From: Melaminivora suipulveris
GTDB lineage: Bacteria; Pseudomonadota; Gammaproteobacteria; Burkholderiales; Burkholderiaceae_C
Length of the DNA: 64,000 nt
Assembly: GCF_003008575.1 (NCBI RefSeq)
Contig: NZ_CP027667.1
Span: forward strand, 3,000,001 to 3,064,000
Reading direction: 5' to 3'
Each line of letters starts with the position of its first letter. The stretch's first letter is position 1. The translations under genes were made by a program, and so were the position numbers. Of the stretch, positions 1 to 9,561 are shown one piece after another. The notes under the pieces were generated by a model that worked only from the letters and a program-made list of their open reading frames with translations, was not told the origin of the DNA and did no database searches.

Positions 1-813
1 CAATGCGTGCGCCGTGCCGTGCCAGGTACGGAAATCCTTGGCGGTGAAATGCCCGGCATCGCCGGCGACCTCGGCCAGATAGGCGTTCACATCGCCCGAG
101 CAGATGCAGTGCACCTCGCCATCGTCACCGCGCCAGCGAAACAGCTCCTGCCCCGGCAGTTGCTGGCAGCGCCGCACCACACGCGCCACGCGCGGGTCGT
201 CCAGCTGCGCTTCGTGCTCCACACCGCTCTTGCCGCGAAAGCGCAGGCGGATGCTGTCGCCCTGCACCCTGGCGTGGCGCGCACGCAGCGTGGTCAGGCC
301 GTAGGAGCCGTTGGCGACGGCGTACTCCTCGTTGCCCACGCGCAGATAGGTCGTGTCCAGCAGCCGCACGATGGCCGCCAGCACGCGCTCGCGCACCAGC
401 AGGCGGCCGGGCGCGCCCAGGTCGCGCAGCACGCGCGCGCGGATGCGCGGCAGCGCCTGGCCGAAGGCGCGCATGCGCTCGAACTTGGATGCGTCGCGCA
501 CGCGCCGCCAGTCCGGGTGGTAGCGGTATTGCAGCCGCCCGCGCGCATCGCGCCCGGTGGCCTGTAGATGGCCGTGGGGCAGGGGGCAGATCCACACGTC
601 CTGGTACGCCGGCGGGATGGCCAGGCGGCGGATATGCGCCAGGTGTTCTTCGTCCTGCAGCCACTCGCCTGCGGGCAGGCGGTAGCGGAAGGCATCGCCC
701 TCGCGCACCCGCGTGATGCCGGGCTGGCTGCGGTCCACGTACACCAGGCCGCCGGGCAGGCGGGACGCGGCGGCGCTCGTGCTGGATGAGGAGAGGGCGG
801 AGGCGGTCATCAT
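1..813 (-). CDS. DNA topoisomerase IB (C-terminal part outside window)
   Basis: The minus strand is open from an ATG at 813 (a second ATG lies at 810) to the left edge, giving 271 residues with no stop. The product looks like a poxvirus-type topoisomerase IB, which relaxes supercoils by nicking one strand through a 3'-phosphotyrosine. Recognisable stretches are YVDRSQPGITRVREG and WLQDEEHLAHIRRLAIPPAY near the N-terminus. RVGNEEYAVANGSYGLTTLR and RFRGKSGVEHEAQ follow at about residues 165-210, with the conserved Arg and Lys of the catalytic core. The catalytic tyrosine normally lies near residue 300 or beyond, so it is outside the window and cannot be checked. Bacterial members are usually about 340-370 residues, so roughly 70-100 are missing. 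The gene stands alone, with a copy of the dispersed repeat just upstream of it. Confidence 0.9.
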   Translation of the reverse strand, partial: MMTASALSSSSTSAAASRLPGGLVYVDRSQPGITRVREGDAFRYRLPAGEWLQDEEHLAHIRRLAIPPAYQDVWICPLPHGHLQATGRDARGRLQYRYHPDWRRVRDASKFERMRAFGQALPRIRARVLRDLGAPGRLLVRERVLAAIVRLLDTTYLRVGNEEYAVANGSYGLTTLRARHARVQGDSIRLRFRGKSGVEHEAQLDDPRVARVVRRCQQLPGQELFRWRGDDGEVHCICSGDVNAYLAEVAGDAGHFTAKDFRTWHGTAHAL

Positions 814-910
814 GCCGCGATCAGACCGTGCGCGCGCCGCTGCGGCTGTCGGCAGGTTCCAATGCCATGCGTGGGAGACGGCTGTGTGCGGCCGTGACAG
901 GCGATTTCGG

Positions 911-965
911 GTGTTTTTGGCCCTCAGTCGGCGTCAATCAAGCGTGAGCAGCTAGCAAAAAAGAA
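911..965 (+). repeat. Dispersed short repeat, copy A
   Basis: This copy carries the core CCCTCAGTCGGCGTCAATCA followed by AGCGTGAGCAGCTAGC and an A tract. It lies between the topoisomerase gene and the end of proX1. Its A tract also forms the U tract of the proX1 terminator on the other strand. Confidence 0.75.
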
Positions 966-997
966 GCGGGCCGGGCGCTGTTGACAGCACCCGGCCC
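955..997 (-). terminator. Rho-independent terminator of the proVWX operon
   Basis: A 13-bp stem, GGGCCGGGCGCTG against CAGCACCCGGCCC with one G-U type mismatch and a TTGA loop (968-997), is followed on the minus strand by a T-rich tract (955-964). It sits 40 bp beyond the proX1 stop codon. Confidence 0.85.
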
Positions 998-1037
998 GAT
1001 GGGATGTGGCGGGCGCCCGTATCAGGGCGCCCAGGCG

Positions 1038-2084
1038 TCACTGCGCCGTCGCTGCGTCCCGCGCCTGCGCCAGCCAGCCGTCAAAGGTCTTCTGATGAGC
1101 ACGGATCCACGCATCGGCGTGGCGCTCGATGGCGGAGGCGCTCTTCTCGCCCTGGTGGATCAGGCGGTTCTGCGCGCTGATGTCGGCCAGCGGGATCTGC
1201 ATGACCTCGAACAGCTTGCCTGCGGCCGGGTTCTTGGCCACCCACTCCTTGTTGGCGACGATGTACTCGTTGTTCAGCGGAAAGCCGTAGTTCTTGCCGT
1301 TGGGCAGCTGGGTGTCGGTGCCGGCCTGCACGCCCGGCATGGCCGAGTAGGGCACCTGCAGCCAGACGACGTCCTGGCCGGTCTTCAGCACGTTGCTGAG
1401 CCAGTGCGGCGTCCAGGCATAGAACAGCACCGGCTTGCCGGATTCGTAGCGCGCCAGCGTTTCGGTGATCAGCGCCGGGTAGTTGCCCTGCACGTAATTC
1501 ACCGTGCCGCGCAGGCCGTAGGTGTCCAGGTGGTGCTCGACCACCGCCTCGCCGCCCCAGCCGGCGTTGGGGCCGACCAGGTCCGCCTTGCCGTCGCCGC
1601 TCATGTCGAACAGCCGGGCGAGCTTGGGGTCCTTGAGCTGGTCGATGTGCGTGATGTTGTATTGATCGGCCGTCTTCTTGTCGATCATGTAGCCCTGCGC
1701 CGCGCCGGCCGAGTACACGCCCTTGCGCGACAGCTTGGCGTCGCCGCCGGCGGCCTTGTAGAACTCGGAGTGGTGCGGGTTCCAGTGGTTGGCGATCAGC
1801 GTGGCATCGCCGCTGGCCACGGCCATGTGGGCCAGGGGATATTCGACTTCCTTGTACGGCGCGACGTCGTAGCCCAGCGCCTGCAGCGCCTTCATGGCGA
1901 CGACGGTCTGGAAGGATTCCTCGGCCAGTGAGCTCTTGAGGATGGTGACCTTCACGCCCTGGCCAGGCTGGGCGTTGCTGGCCAGCGCCGGGCCGGCGAG
2001 CGTGGCGAAGGACAGGGCGGTCAGGGCTGCGGCGCCGCGCAGCAGGGAGCGGAGGGAGATGGAGGGGTTCTGAAGGGTCTGCAT
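1038..2084 (-). CDS. proX: Glycine betaine/proline ABC transporter substrate-binding protein, divergent paralogue (ProX1)
   Basis: This is a 348-residue periplasmic binding protein of the ProX type. It begins with a Sec signal peptide (hydrophobic residues about 17-35, cleavage likely after ALA in GPALA-SNA). The mature part follows the ProX pattern: LKSSLAEESFQT, HWNPHHSEFY, KKTADQYNITHIDQLKD, AWTPHWLSNVL and [16 protein letters not shown]. Tryptophans for the aromatic ligand box are kept. The cysteine pair flanking GWG in standard ProX (present in the next gene, GCNPGWGC) is replaced here by Pro and Gly (GPNAGWGG), so the disulfide is lost. The gene is last in proV-proW-proX2-proX1 and looks like a tandem duplicate that has drifted, perhaps in ligand range. 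It is followed by a strong terminator. The function is clear at family level; the ligand is inferred. Confidence 0.9.
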   Translation of the reverse strand: MQTLQNPSISLRSLLRGAAALTALSFATLAGPALASNAQPGQGVKVTILKSSLAEESFQTVVAMKALQALGYDVAPYKEVEYPLAHMAVASGDATLIANHWNPHHSEFYKAAGGDAKLSRKGVYSAGAAQGYMIDKKTADQYNITHIDQLKDPKLARLFDMSGDGKADLVGPNAGWGGEAVVEHHLDTYGLRGTVNYVQGNYPALITETLARYESGKPVLFYAWTPHWLSNVLKTGQDVVWLQVPYSAMPGVQAGTDTQLPNGKNYGFPLNNEYIVANKEWVAKNPAAGKLFEVMQIPLADISAQNRLIHQGEKSASAIERHADAWIRAHQKTFDGWLAQARDAATAQ

Positions 2085-2103
2085 GTCTCTTTCTTGAAAA
2101 TAT

Positions 2104-2162
2104 GGGTAAAAAATGCCGTCAGCCGTCGTGGATAAACGGCCTGATGCTATTTAATTTGTAGC
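2104..2162 (+). repeat. Dispersed short repeat, copy B
   Basis: This diverged copy has TGCCGTCAGCCGTCGTGGAT and ends in GATGCTATTTAATTTGTAGC, which can fold into a short hairpin. It lies in the 140-bp gap between the two proX genes. Confidence 0.6.
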
Positions 2163-2173
2163 AAGGTCGCGTC

Positions 2174-2222
2174 CTGCCACGTGCGGCAGAGGTGGCAGGC
2201 GGCAAGGGCGTGCCGCCCTTGC
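2174..2222. other. Two stem-loops between proX2 and proX1
   Basis: CTGCCAC...GTGGCAG (2174-2198) and GCAAGGGC-GTGCC-GCCCTTGC (2202-2222) are adjacent inverted repeats directly after the proX2 stop. No T tract follows on the minus strand, so they are more likely an mRNA-protecting or attenuating structure than a full terminator. Confidence 0.45.
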
Positions 2223-2224
2223 GC

Positions 2225-3256
2225 TTACTTGGCGGCAGAGCGCGCCTGCGCCAGCCAGCCGTCGAAGGTCTGCTGGTGCGCCTTGATCCAGCCGTTCACG
2301 TGCCGCTCGATGTCGGCCGGCTTGTTCTGGCCCTGGCTCATCATGTGGTTCTGCGCGTTGATGTCGGCCACGGGCAGCTGCATGACCTCGAACAGCTTGG
2401 CAGCGGCCGGGTTGGCCTCGGCCCAGGCCTTGTTGGCCAGGATCTGCTGGTTGTTCACCACGAAGCCGTAGTTCTTGCCGTTGGGCAGCTTGGTGTCCAG
2501 GCCCTTTTGCTCGCCGGGCAGCGAGGAAAACGGCACCTCCAGCCACACGACGTCCTTGCCGGGCTTGAGCTCGTTGCTCACCCAGTAGGGCGTCCAGGTG
2601 TAGTACAGCACCGGCTTGCCTTCGCGAAAGCGCGTGATGGTGTCGGCGATCAGGGCCGAGTACGAGCCCTGGTTGTGCGTCACCGTGCCGCGCAGGCCGT
2701 AGGCGTCGAGCTGGTGCTCGATCACGCCCTCGCAGCCCCAGCCGGGGTTGCAGCCGGTGAGATCCGCCTTGCCGTCGCCATTGGTGTCGAACAGCTTGGC
2801 GATCTCGGGTTGTTTCAGCTGCTCGATGTTGGTGATCTTGTATTGATCGGCGGTCTTCTTGTCGATCAGATAGCCCTGCGCGGCGTTGCCCGAGAACACG
2901 CCCTTGCGGTACAGCTTGGCCTCGCCGCCGGCGTTCTTGTAGTAGTCGGCGTGCAGCGGGTTCCAGTGATCGGCCAGGAAGGTCGCGTCGCCGTTGGCAA
3001 TCGCGATGTGCGCCGTCGGGTACTCGACTTCCTTGATGGCTTTGACGTCGTAGCCCAGCTGCTCCAGGCCCTTCATGACCAGCAGCGTCTGGAAGGTCTC
3101 TTCGGCAATCGAGCTCTTGAGCGGCTGCACGGCAACGCCCTTGCCGGGCTGGTCGGCGGCAAAGGCCGGGGCGGCGAAGGCCAGTGCCAGGCCAGCGGCC
3201 AGCGTGGACAGGCGGGTGCGCAGGGCGGGGGTGCGGGTGAGGGTTGTGGTTGTCAT
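2225..3256 (-). CDS. proX: Glycine betaine/proline ABC transporter substrate-binding protein (ProX2, canonical)
   Basis: This 343-residue protein resembles the ProX of enteric bacteria closely in its motifs. It has a signal peptide ending in [10 protein letters not shown], then [10 protein letters not shown] and [16 protein letters not shown]. The disulfide-forming pair [10 protein letters not shown] follows, then [21 protein letters not shown] and [17 protein letters not shown] at the C-terminus. It captures glycine betaine (or proline betaine) in the periplasm for ProVW. I start it at the ATG at 3256 because the signal peptide begins there; the frame is open further upstream but runs into proW in another frame. 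It lies 59 bp after proW and upstream of a second proX copy, so two receptors can share one transporter. Confidence 0.93.
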   Translation of the reverse strand: MTTTTLTRTPALRTRLSTLAAGLALAFAAPAFAADQPGKGVAVQPLKSSIAEETFQTLLVMKGLEQLGYDVKAIKEVEYPTAHIAIANGDATFLADHWNPLHADYYKNAGGEAKLYRKGVFSGNAAQGYLIDKKTADQYKITNIEQLKQPEIAKLFDTNGDGKADLTGCNPGWGCEGVIEHQLDAYGLRGTVTHNQGSYSALIADTITRFREGKPVLYYTWTPYWVSNELKPGKDVVWLEVPFSSLPGEQKGLDTKLPNGKNYGFVVNNQQILANKAWAEANPAAAKLFEVMQLPVADINAQNHMMSQGQNKPADIERHVNGWIKAHQQTFDGWLAQARSAAK

Positions 3257-3315
3257 CCTTGGGGTTTCCTTTCGTTGTACGAGGCTCATGAAAAACAGAG
3301 AGGGCATGGCGGCGC

Positions 3316-4695
3316 TCACAGCGCCGGACGGCGGCCGATGCCGGGCAGATCGGGTGCGACGGACTTGACGGTGGCAGGCGCTGCCTGGACCGGGGCAGCC
3401 GGCGCGGCAGTTGCCGGCTCGGCCGAAACAGCAGGGGCCGGGCGCTTGCGCAGGGCGCGCGTCAGCAGGCCGGCGGGGCCGGTGTGCCACCAGCGCTCGC
3501 CGCCGCGTCCCGGCTCGCCCATGGCCTGCGTCAGGCGGTCGAGCACGATGGCCAGCAGCACGATGCCCAGGCCACCCACGGTGGCCAGGCCCATGTCCAG
3601 GCGGCCGATGCCGCGCAGCACCATCTGGCCCAGGCCGCCCACGGCGATCATGGAAGCGATGACCACCATCGACAGGCTCAGCATCAGCGCCTGGTTGACG
3701 CCGGCCATGATGCTGGGCATGGCCAGCGGCAGCTGCACCTTCCACAGCAGTTGCCAGGGCGAGGCGCCATAGGCGCGGCTGGCCTCGATCAGGTCGGGCC
3801 GCACCTGGCGGATGCCCAGGTTGGTCAGGCGGATCAGGGGCGGCAGCGCGAAGACGATGGTCACGATCACGCCCGGCACGTTGCCGATGCCGAACAGCAT
3901 CACCACCGGCACCAGGTAGACGAAGGCCGGCGTGGTCTGCATGGCGTCCAGCAGCGGGCGGGTGATGCGCTGGGCGCGGTCGCTGGCGGCCAGGGCCACG
4001 CCGGCGGGCAGGCCCAGCAGCACGCAAAACAGCAGCGAGGTGAGCACCAGCGCCAGCGTGACCATGGCGTCCGGCCAGATGCCCAGCAGCATCACCAGCG
4101 CCAGCGACACCGCCGTGCCAATGGCCATGGCGCGGCCGGCGAACTGCCAGGCCAGCAGCGCGGCCAGCACGATCATGGCCGGCGCGGGCACGGCCAGCAG
4201 CGCGTCGGTCACGCCGGTGAGCGTGGCGTCGATGGGTGTGCGCACGGCCTGGAAGAAGGGGCGGAAGTTGTCCACCACCCAATGCAGGCTGTCGTTGATC
4301 CAGCCCTGGATGGGCAGGCCGTCAGTCTGGATCTGGTGCCACAGCGCGGCGATGCCGCCGCCTTGGTCGTCCGCTGCCGAGCTGGCCTGGGTGGCGCTGT
4401 CCAGCCAGTTGGCGCCAGCGGTGGGATCGGCCGAGGCGGCGGCATCGCCGGCGCCCCAGGGGTCGTCTGCGGGCGCGGCCGTTGCCGCGGCGCTGCCGCT
4501 CCAGGGGTCGGCCGCCTGCGCCGCGGCGGCGTCGCCGCTCCACGGGTCGGCCGGCGCGGCGGTGGCTGCCGCGCCATCGCTCCACGGGTCGGTCGCGGGT
4601 GGCTGCTGCGCGGCGGGCGCTGCGTCGGCCGCCCAGGGATTGCTGTCGATACGTTCAGGGACGTCGCTGGTTGTTGTCGTCATGGTTTCTTGCAT
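3316..4695 (-). CDS. proW: Glycine betaine/proline ABC transporter permease ProW
   Basis: This 459-residue inner-membrane permease has the binding-protein-dependent transport fold. The core from about residue 110 follows the ProW pattern: [35 protein letters not shown] and [20 protein letters not shown] (the EAA loop that docks on the ATPase). [18 protein letters not shown] and [18 protein letters not shown] come next. The N-terminal tail of about 100 residues is low complexity and carries five Pro-Trp units (NPWAAD, DPWSDG, DPWSGD, DPWSGS, DPWGAG). The enteric homologue also has a long hydrophilic N-tail with NPW/AWG, so this is an expanded version of a normal feature. The C-terminus has an Ala/Pro-rich extension. 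An alternative ATG lies at 4683. The gene lies 18 bp after proV. Confidence 0.93.
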   Translation of the reverse strand: MQETMTTTTSDVPERIDSNPWAADAAPAAQQPPATDPWSDGAAATAAPADPWSGDAAAAQAADPWSGSAAATAAPADDPWGAGDAAASADPTAGANWLDSATQASSAADDQGGGIAALWHQIQTDGLPIQGWINDSLHWVVDNFRPFFQAVRTPIDATLTGVTDALLAVPAPAMIVLAALLAWQFAGRAMAIGTAVSLALVMLLGIWPDAMVTLALVLTSLLFCVLLGLPAGVALAASDRAQRITRPLLDAMQTTPAFVYLVPVVMLFGIGNVPGVIVTIVFALPPLIRLTNLGIRQVRPDLIEASRAYGASPWQLLWKVQLPLAMPSIMAGVNQALMLSLSMVVIASMIAVGGLGQMVLRGIGRLDMGLATVGGLGIVLLAIVLDRLTQAMGEPGRGGERWWHTGPAGLLTRALRKRPAPAVSAEPATAAPAAPVQAAPATVKSVAPDLPGIGRRPAL

Positions 4696-4713
4696 GGATG
4701 TCTCCTTGGGTTC

Positions 4714-6009
4714 TCAGTGCACCGGCTGCGCGGCCGCGACCGGGTTGGCCGTCTGCGGGAAGTGCGGGTTCAGGTGCAGCGGGACGCTTTCCTCCTGCGG
4801 TGGGGGCACGGGCGGCGTGTCGCGGTCCAGAAAGCGCATCAGTCCGGTGCGGCTGACGACGCCCAGGTAGCGCCCGGCGTCATCGACCACCGGCAGCGGG
4901 CAGGGCGCCGTGGACAGCGGGCCGTACAGGTCGGCCACGGGCGTTGCCGCCTCGATGGCGGCAGCGCCAGGCAAAAAGGCGTGCCGCAGGCCCAGCGGCC
5001 CGTTGTGGCCGTGCAGCGCGCTGCGCAGGGACGCGGACGACACGACGCCCAGCAGGCGCTTGTCGCTGGCCAGCACGTAGGCGTGCTCGCGGTCCGAGTC
5101 CTCCAGGATGCGCAGCGCCGCGCGGCAGCCGCGGTCGCTGTGCGCCGAGACCACGGTGAGCGCCTGGCGCGCGATGTCGGCGGCCTTGAACACGGCGGCG
5201 GCGTCCACCCCGCGCACGAAGCTGCGCACGTAGTCGTCGGCCGGGCAGCGCAGGATCTCGTCGGGCGTGCCCACCTGCACCACCTGACCGTCCTTCATGA
5301 TGGCGATGCGGTCGCCGATGCGCATGGCCTCGTCCAGGTCGTGCGAGATGAAGACGATGGTGCGGCGCTTGGATTCCTGCAGGCGCAGCAGCTCGGACTG
5401 CATCTCCGTGCGGATGATGGGGTCCAGCGCCGAGAAGGCCTCGTCCATCAGCAGGATGGACGGATCGGACGCCAGCGCCCGCGCCAGGCCCACGCGCTGC
5501 TGCATGCCGCCGGACAGCTCATCCGGGTAGCTGGCGCCCCAGCCGGCCAGGCCCACCTGGGCCAGGGCCTGCTCGGCCGCCTGCTCGCGCTCCTTGCGGC
5601 CGACGCCGGCCAGCTCCAGGCCGAAGGCGGTGTTGTCCAGCACGGTGAGGTGCGGCATCAGCGCGAACGACTGGAACACCATGGAGATGTCCTTGCGGCG
5701 CAGCGCGCGCAGGTCGCCTTCACTCAAGGCGCCGATGTCCTGGCCGTCGACCAGGATCTGCCCGCTGGTGGGCGCGATCAGGCGGTTGAGCATGCGCACC
5801 AGCGTCGATTTGCCGGAGCCGGACAGGCCCATGACGACGAAGATCTCGCCGGGCTCGATGGTGAAGCTGGCATCGAAGACGCCGATGGACTGGCCGGTGC
5901 GCTCCATGATGTCCTGCTTGGACAGGCCCTGGCGCACCAGCGCGAGCGCCTCCTGGGGTTCGTCGCCGAAGACCTTGAAGACGTGGTCGATGATGATTTG
6001 TTTGGCCAT
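4714..6009 (-). CDS. proV: Glycine betaine/proline ABC transporter ATP-binding protein ProV
   Basis: This 431-residue ATPase drives osmoprotectant uptake with ProW and ProX. It shows [18 protein letters not shown] (typical ProV N-region), Walker [10 protein letters not shown], the Q-loop [10 protein letters not shown], signature [15 protein letters not shown], Walker [13 protein letters not shown] and the switch His in FISHDLDEA. After about residue 290 come two CBS domains, which in this family sense ionic strength. I choose the ATG at 6009 because the family's N-terminal motif [19 protein letters not shown] begins there. It is first in the operon, and osmotic induction is expected from family knowledge. 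No clear sigma70 boxes were picked out in the long upstream gap. Confidence 0.95.
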   Translation of the reverse strand: MAKQIIIDHVFKVFGDEPQEALALVRQGLSKQDIMERTGQSIGVFDASFTIEPGEIFVVMGLSGSGKSTLVRMLNRLIAPTSGQILVDGQDIGALSEGDLRALRRKDISMVFQSFALMPHLTVLDNTAFGLELAGVGRKEREQAAEQALAQVGLAGWGASYPDELSGGMQQRVGLARALASDPSILLMDEAFSALDPIIRTEMQSELLRLQESKRRTIVFISHDLDEAMRIGDRIAIMKDGQVVQVGTPDEILRCPADDYVRSFVRGVDAAAVFKAADIARQALTVVSAHSDRGCRAALRILEDSDREHAYVLASDKRLLGVVSSASLRSALHGHNGPLGLRHAFLPGAAAIEAATPVADLYGPLSTAPCPLPVVDDAGRYLGVVSRTGLMRFLDRDTPPVPPPQEESVPLHLNPHFPQTANPVAAAQPVH

Positions 6010-6808
6010 GGATGGATTTCCTCCCTCTTGTCGAGTCGAATGACGGCAATCTCCCGGGCGCTCTTGAAGGCGCCCCCGGAGCACGAAGGCCGAAGCGAGG
6101 CGGACGGACAAACCAAGACCCTGATGCGCCGCAAACATCTGGCCAGCGCGCATCCCCAAGGGATGGGCGCGGCGAGCTTCGCCGGAGGGCGGACACGGGA
6201 AGAAAAGACCACCAGTGACCAGGTCGGCCCGAATGGCACGCGAGAAGTGGTGCGCAAGGGCCTGCATGGCAAGCAGAACGCGCAGCGGCAAAAGAGGCCG
6301 GGCAGGGGACTTTTGCTGTGTGGCGCGGGCGCCGTGCGCTGCGTGTGAGCTGCGACAACGACGCCGAAATGGGGCATCAGGGCCGAAACCTCGGCCGGGA
6401 CGCCGGGCGCTGCCTCAATGTGGATACACAAGGGAACGCGCCGCCGCCGTGGTCAACCTCCGGTACAGCGCGCAAATGGGCTGCCCAAAGGCCAATTACC
6501 TGCATGGCAGGTTGTAAAACACCGGAGAAGTATATTTATTACATATATTTGAGTCAATAACGTGGTCTTGCGTTTTGTGCTAAGACCGTCCTTGGTTGGA
6601 CATTCTTGCTGCGTTATTGATAGCTGACTGCGCTTGTTTCACACCGACTGACGGGTGTTTTTATTTAAATCCCACAGCGGCGGGGTCTTAGCGGCACGCT
6701 GCGGCCGCGGCAGAAACCCAGCGTCAGTGGTTTGTAAGTCCCGCAGCCGACAGTTGCAGCCGAAAAAATTTCCATCCATTCCGTCAGCCCCTGCAGGAGA
6801 CAAGCCCC
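6010..6808. other. 799-bp gap between divergent proV and acsA
   Basis: I find no convincing gene here. The left 350 bp are GC-rich and precede proV. The centre (about 6520-6560) is unusually AT-rich for this chromosome (GTATATTTATTACATATATT) and could hold promoters for either gene. Copy C of the dispersed repeat lies at 6614-6667. The acsA Shine-Dalgarno AGGAG lies 10 bp before its ATG. A leader RNA or small RNA is possible but not shown. Confidence 0.5.
6614..6667 (-). repeat. Dispersed short repeat, copy C
   Basis: Read on the minus strand, this has the CGTCAGTCGGTGTGAAACAA core and the CAGCTATCAATAA tail. It lies about 140 bp upstream of acsA. Confidence 0.75.
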
Positions 6809-8803
6809 ATGAGCGCTTCCCCGTCCGCGATCCAGTCCATCCTGGTCGAAAACCGCGTCATCCAGCCGCCCGAGAGCGTCGTGCGGGGCGCGAACATCTC
6901 CGGCATGCAGGCGTATGAAGCCCTGCGCGCCGAAGCCGACCGGGATTTCGAGGGTTTCTGGGCACGCCAGGCGCGCGAGAACCTGCAATGGAGCAAGCCG
7001 TTCACGCGCGTGCTGGACGAGTCGGGCGCGCCGTTTTACAAGTGGTTCGACGACGGCGAGCTGAACGCCAGCGCCAACTGCCTGGACCGCCACATGGGCA
7101 CGCCGGTCGAGAACAAGACCGCCGTGATCTTCGAGGCCGACGACGGCAAGGTCACCCAGTACACCTACCGCGAACTGCTGACGCGCGTGAGCCAGTTCGC
7201 CAACGCGCTCAAGAGCCACGGCGTGAACAAGGGCGACCGCGTGCTGATCTACATGCCCATGGGCGTGGAGGGGCTGGTGGCCATGCAGGCCTGCGCGCGC
7301 ATCGGCGCCACGCACAGCGTGGTCTTCGGGGGCTTCTCGGCCAAGGCGGTGCAGGAGCGCGTCGTCGACGCCCAGGCTGTGGCCGTCATCACCGCCAACT
7401 ACCAGGTGCGCGGCGGCAGGGAGCTGCCGCTCAAGGCCATCGTCGACGATGGCCTCGCGCTGGGTGGCTGCGAGTGCGTGAAGAACGTCTTCGTCTTCCA
7501 GCGCACGGGCAGCGCCTGCAACATGGTGGAGGGCCGCGACAAGACCTTCGAGCAGGCGCTGCAGGGGCAGAGCGACGAGTGCCCGCCCACGCCCGTGGGC
7601 GCCGAGCACCCGCTGTTCATCCTCTACACCAGTGGCTCCACCGGCAAGCCCAAGGGCGTGCAGCACAGCACTGGCGGCTACCTGCTGTGGGCCAAGATGA
7701 CCATGGAGTGGAGCTTCGATCTGAAGCCCGAGGACGTGTTCTGGTGCACCGCCGACATCGGCTGGGTGACCGGCCACAGCTACGTGGTCTATGGCCCGCT
7801 GGCGGCTGGCGGCACGCAGATCATCTTCGAGGGCATCCCGACCTATCCCAACGCCGGGCGCTTCTGGCAGATGATCGAGCGCCACAAGTGCTCCATTTTC
7901 TACACCGCACCCACGGCCATCCGCTCGCTGATCAAGGCGGCCGATTCCGACGAGAAGGTGCACCCGAAGAACTGGGACCTGTCCAGCCTGCGCGTGCTGG
8001 GCAGCGTGGGCGAGCCCATCAACCCCGAAGCCTGGATGTGGTACTACAAGAACATCGGCGGCGAGCGCTGCCCGGTGGTCGATACCTGGTGGCAGACGGA
8101 AACCGGGGGGCACATCATCAACCCGCTGCCGGGCGCCACGCCCATGGTGCCGGGCTCGTGCACGCTGCCGCTGCCGGGCATCTACACGGCGGTGGTCGAT
8201 GAGACGGGCAACGAGATGCCCGACGGCTCGGGCGGCATGCTGGTCATCAAGCGTCCCTGGCCCAGCATGATCCGCACCATCTGGGGCGACCCGGAGCGCT
8301 TCAAGAAGACCTACTTTCCCGAGGAGATGCGCGGCTACTACCTGGCCGGCGACGGCGCGGTGCGCGACAAGGACAACGGCTACTTCCGCGTCACCGGTCG
8401 CATCGACGACGTGCTGAACGTCTCGGGCCACCGCATGGGCACCATGGAGATCGAGTCCGCCCTGGTCGCCAAGTCCGACATCGTGGCCGAGGCGGCGGTG
8501 GTCGGCCGGCCCGACGAGCTGACGGGCGAGGCCATCTGCGCCTTCGTGGTGCTCAAGCGCCCACGCCCCACCGGCGACGAGGCCAAGCAGATCGCCAAGG
8601 AACTGCGCGACTGGGTGGCCAAGGAGATCGGCCCGATCGCCAAGCCCAAGGACATCCGCTTTGGCGACAACCTGCCCAAGACCCGCTCGGGCAAGATCAT
8701 GCGCCGCCTGCTGCGCTCGCTGGCCAAGGGCGAATCCATCACCCAGGACACCAGCACGCTGGAGAATCCGGCAATCCTGGATCAGTTGGCGCAGAACAAC
8801 TGA
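6809..8803 (+). CDS. acsA: Acetyl-coenzyme A synthetase
   Basis: This 664-residue AMP-forming ligase converts acetate, ATP and CoA to acetyl-CoA through acetyl-AMP in the cytosol. It has [20 protein letters not shown] (ATP/P-loop, about residue 273), [29 protein letters not shown] (adenylate-forming core) and [17 protein letters not shown] (hinge and C-terminal domain). [14 protein letters not shown] carries catalytic Lys629, the residue acetylated by Pat-type regulators in this family. Length and motifs are those of Acs rather than of PrpE-type ligases, although activity on propionate cannot be excluded. AGGAG precedes the ATG, and a terminator follows 43 bp after the stop, so it appears monocistronic. 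Confidence 0.96.
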   Translation: MSASPSAIQSILVENRVIQPPESVVRGANISGMQAYEALRAEADRDFEGFWARQARENLQWSKPFTRVLDESGAPFYKWFDDGELNASANCLDRHMGTPVENKTAVIFEADDGKVTQYTYRELLTRVSQFANALKSHGVNKGDRVLIYMPMGVEGLVAMQACARIGATHSVVFGGFSAKAVQERVVDAQAVAVITANYQVRGGRELPLKAIVDDGLALGGCECVKNVFVFQRTGSACNMVEGRDKTFEQALQGQSDECPPTPVGAEHPLFILYTSGSTGKPKGVQHSTGGYLLWAKMTMEWSFDLKPEDVFWCTADIGWVTGHSYVVYGPLAAGGTQIIFEGIPTYPNAGRFWQMIERHKCSIFYTAPTAIRSLIKAADSDEKVHPKNWDLSSLRVLGSVGEPINPEAWMWYYKNIGGERCPVVDTWWQTETGGHIINPLPGATPMVPGSCTLPLPGIYTAVVDETGNEMPDGSGGMLVIKRPWPSMIRTIWGDPERFKKTYFPEEMRGYYLAGDGAVRDKDNGYFRVTGRIDDVLNVSGHRMGTMEIESALVAKSDIVAEAAVVGRPDELTGEAICAFVVLKRPRPTGDEAKQIAKELRDWVAKEIGPIAKPKDIRFGDNLPKTRSGKIMRRLLRSLAKGESITQDTSTLENPAILDQLAQNN

Positions 8804-8846
8804 TCCAGCAGGGCCACGGACAGCTGGCCCCGCGCACAGCGCAAAC

Positions 8847-8880
8847 AAGCCGCCCTGGCATTGCCGGGCGGCTTTTTCTT
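8847..8880 (+). terminator. Rho-independent terminator of acsA
   Basis: A perfect 9-bp stem, AAGCCGCCC and GGGCGGCTT, with a 10-nt loop is followed by TTTCTT. Confidence 0.9.
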
Positions 8881-8967
8881 GCATTGCGACGCGGCGCGGG
8901 TGTTACATCCTGCGGCCCCGGCTGGGGTACAACGGCGGCTGCGAATTTCTGCACGGAGTGAAGACCC

Positions 8968-9462
8968 ATGAACCTGCGAACCCTCATCCTGCTGCTGATC
9001 ATGGTGGCGATCGCCGCCCTGGCGGTGCTGAACTGGCCTTTGCTGGCCACGCCGACCACCATGTCGTTGGGCCTGACCACGGTCCAGGCGCCGCTGGGCC
9101 TGATCATGCTGGCGCTGACCGCGCTCATGGCCGCGATGTTCCTGGCCTATGTGCTGGGCCTGCACGGCTCGGTGCTGCTGGAAGCGCGGCGCCACGCCAA
9201 GGAGATGACCGCGCAGCGCGAGCTGGCCGACAAGGCCGAGGCGTCGCGCTTCACCGAGCTGCGCAGCTTTCTGGATGTGCAGCACAGCGCCATGCTGGCG
9301 CGCATGGACGCGCTGGAGGCGCGCATGAGCAACCGCCTGAAGGAATCCGACAACAGCACCGCCGCCTATGTCGGGCAGCTGGAGGATCAGCTGCAGCGCC
9401 AGGGCGGCAGCGGAAGTGGCGGCGTGCAGGAGCTGCGCATCGAGCCCGGCCTGCGCCCCTGA
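8968..9462 (+). CDS. LapA-like two-pass membrane protein with coiled coil
   Basis: This 164-residue protein has two transmembrane helices (about residues 4-24 and 43-63). A charged, probably helical cytoplasmic tail follows (about 70-145; EARRHAKEMTAQRELADKAEASRF), with a Gly/Ser-rich C-terminus. The layout matches the LapA / DUF1049 family, of which E. coli LapA acts in lipopolysaccharide assembly. The tail here is longer than in LapA. The start is the ATG at 8968 after GGAGTGAAGACCC. TACAAC at about 8928 could be its -10 box. No partner gene is adjacent, so the role is inferred from fold only. Confidence 0.7.
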   Translation: MNLRTLILLLIMVAIAALAVLNWPLLATPTTMSLGLTTVQAPLGLIMLALTALMAAMFLAYVLGLHGSVLLEARRHAKEMTAQRELADKAEASRFTELRSFLDVQHSAMLARMDALEARMSNRLKESDNSTAAYVGQLEDQLQRQGGSGSGGVQELRIEPGLRP

Positions 9463-9480
9463 GCCCACCGGCAAAGACAC

Positions 9481-9517
9481 AAAAAAAAGCCGCAGCGCGA
9501 GGAAGGCGTTGCGGCTT
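9481..9517 (-). terminator. Rho-independent terminator of the cytochrome c gene
   Basis: A 12-bp stem, AAGCCGCAGCGC and GCGTTGCGGCTT with one G-U pair, is followed on the minus strand by eight T. The stem could also serve the LapA-like gene on the plus strand, but it has only CTTCTT there. Confidence 0.88.
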
Positions 9518-9561
9518 CTTGCTGCCGGGCAGGATGCCGGCAGCGGCAGGCTTGGCCGTGC

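Noticed and set aside
3484..6348. A 954-codon open frame opposite proW and proV.
   Set aside because: It is antisense to genes with complete family motifs; its His/Gln/Arg-rich translation is a typical high-GC artefact.
6665..8884. A long minus-strand open frame opposite acsA.
   Set aside because: acsA on the plus strand has every family motif; the opposite frame has none.
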